Below are positions 5,173 through 5,595 of a stretch of 5,595 bases of DNA, piece after piece. Positions within the stretch are counted from its first letter, which is position 1. Each line of letters opens with the position of its first letter. The stretch is from REEB85 sp018971455. GTDB taxonomy: Bacteria; Pseudomonadota; Alphaproteobacteria; Acetobacterales; Acetobacteraceae. The stretch spans positions 1-5,595 of the forward strand of contig JAGWNT010000142.1 of NCBI GenBank assembly GCA_028871195.1. The letters run 5' to 3'. The position numbers and the translations under genes were made by a program. Under the pieces are notes generated by a model. The model made no database searches and was not told the origin of the DNA. It worked only from the letters and a program-made list of their open reading frames with translations.

Positions 5173-5595
5173 ATGTCCTGCTGCGGCCCTGATTTCGCGC
5201 GCGCCGCGGCGCCGACGGAAACGGTGCGGAGCATTGCCGGCGCGGCGCGGCCGCGGCGGCTGGTGCGCATTCCCGGCGGGCGGTTCACCACCGGCACGGA
5301 CCGCGCCGTGTTCCCGCAAGATGGCGAGGCGCACCGGCGGACGGTGACGCTGCGGCCGTTCCTGATCGATCCCTTCGCGGTGACCAACGCCTGGTTCGCC
5401 GATTTCGTCGCCGCCACCGGCTATCGCACCGAGGCGGAACGGATCGGATGGTCGGCGGTGTTCCGCCCCGGCGGGGCGCCGGCCGGGCGCGACAGCGTAC
5501 CCAGCTGGTGGGAGCGGGTGGACGGCGCCTGCTGGCGCGCGCCGCGCGGGCCGGGCTCGGCCGCGGCGCCGGGGCATCCGGTGGTGCAGGTGTCG
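5173..5595 (+). CDS. Formylglycine-generating enzyme (FGE), N-terminal part (partial)
   Basis: This frame opens at ATG 5173, one base after the sulfatase stop, and remains open for 141 residues to the window edge. The product belongs to the FGE-sulfatase family, which oxidises the cysteine of C-x-P-x-R to C-alpha-formylglycine with oxygen and copper. Visible family features are LVRIPGGRFTTGTD (30-43), the E-x-x-x-x-x-V strand (52-58), PFAVTNAWFADFVAATGY (67-84), the SWWERVDGACWRAPRGP block (111-127), and GHPVVQVS (134-141). These closely follow characterised bacterial FGEs as I recall them. The paired copper-binding cysteines lie in the missing C-terminal half, so catalytic competence cannot be judged. 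The N-terminus starts MSCCGP, a CC pair also common in proteobacterial relatives. No Shine-Dalgarno sequence is obvious, so translation is probably coupled to the sulfatase, which would be its substrate. Confidence 0.9.
   Translation, partial: MSCCGPDFARAAAPTETVRSIAGAARPRRLVRIPGGRFTTGTDRAVFPQDGEAHRRTVTLRPFLIDPFAVTNAWFADFVAATGYRTEAERIGWSAVFRPGGAPAGRDSVPSWWERVDGACWRAPRGPGSAAAPGHPVVQVS

Noticed and set aside
3630..5417. Open frame of 595 codons on the minus strand opposite the sulfatase and FGE
   Set aside because: It is antisense to two well-recognised genes, its translation shows no family motif, and it is rich in His/Arg/Gly/Ala. Long antisense frames are expected opposite genes with G/C third positions.
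1..5595. CRISPR arrays, tRNA or rRNA genes, insertion sequences, attachment sites
   Set aside because: No direct-repeat array, cloverleaf-like gene, transposase or terminal inverted repeats could be found by eye. Apart from short intergenic gaps, the window is filled by six coding regions.

Overview
The window is very GC-rich (by eye near 70%) with strongly G/C-biased third codon positions. The gene content (AsmA-family protein, LysR regulator, FGly sulfatase with its own formylglycine-generating enzyme, two secreted beta-propellers) fits an alphaproteobacterium, possibly from Rhodospirillales/Acetobacteraceae or Rhizobiales. The taxonomic placement is inference from composition and gene style, not from a marker gene. 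I see no RNA genes, mobile elements, CRISPR arrays or long repeats.

Layout. (1) Positions 2-424 hold the 3' end of an AsmA-family envelope protein gene. (2) Positions 425-532 are an intergenic region with a perfect 14-bp palindrome, TTGATCCGGATCAA, which matches the FNR/Anr/FixK 'anaerobox'. It is well placed to activate the next two genes. (3) Positions 533-1651 and 1648-2628 encode two secreted six-bladed beta-propellers, joined by a 4-base ATGA overlap. The first resembles the arylsulfotransferase/PQQ-like propeller superfamily. The second is an NHL-type propeller that keeps, by my reading, the metal-binding histidines and the Arg/Tyr/Arg catalytic residues of peptidyl-alpha-hydroxyglycine alpha-amidating lyase (PAL). 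(4) Positions 2629-2697 are a short convergent spacer with GC-rich hairpins. (5) The minus strand at 3603-2698 encodes a LysR-type regulator. (6) Positions 3604-3707 are the divergent control region, with nested inverted repeats next to the regulator's start. (7) Positions 3708-5171 encode a cytoplasmic Cys-type sulfatase. (8) Position 5173 to the window end encodes the N-terminal part of a formylglycine-generating enzyme (FGE), separated from the sulfatase stop by one base.

Two modules can be read. The right-hand one is a self-contained sulfatase unit: the FGE would convert Cys55 of the sulfatase to formylglycine, and the divergent LysR protein probably senses the substrate or a product. The left-hand one is an export-bound pair of propellers that may be induced when oxygen is low; no published system that I recognise corresponds to it. 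The most interesting points are the anaerobox in front of the propeller pair and the intact PAL-like active site in the second propeller.
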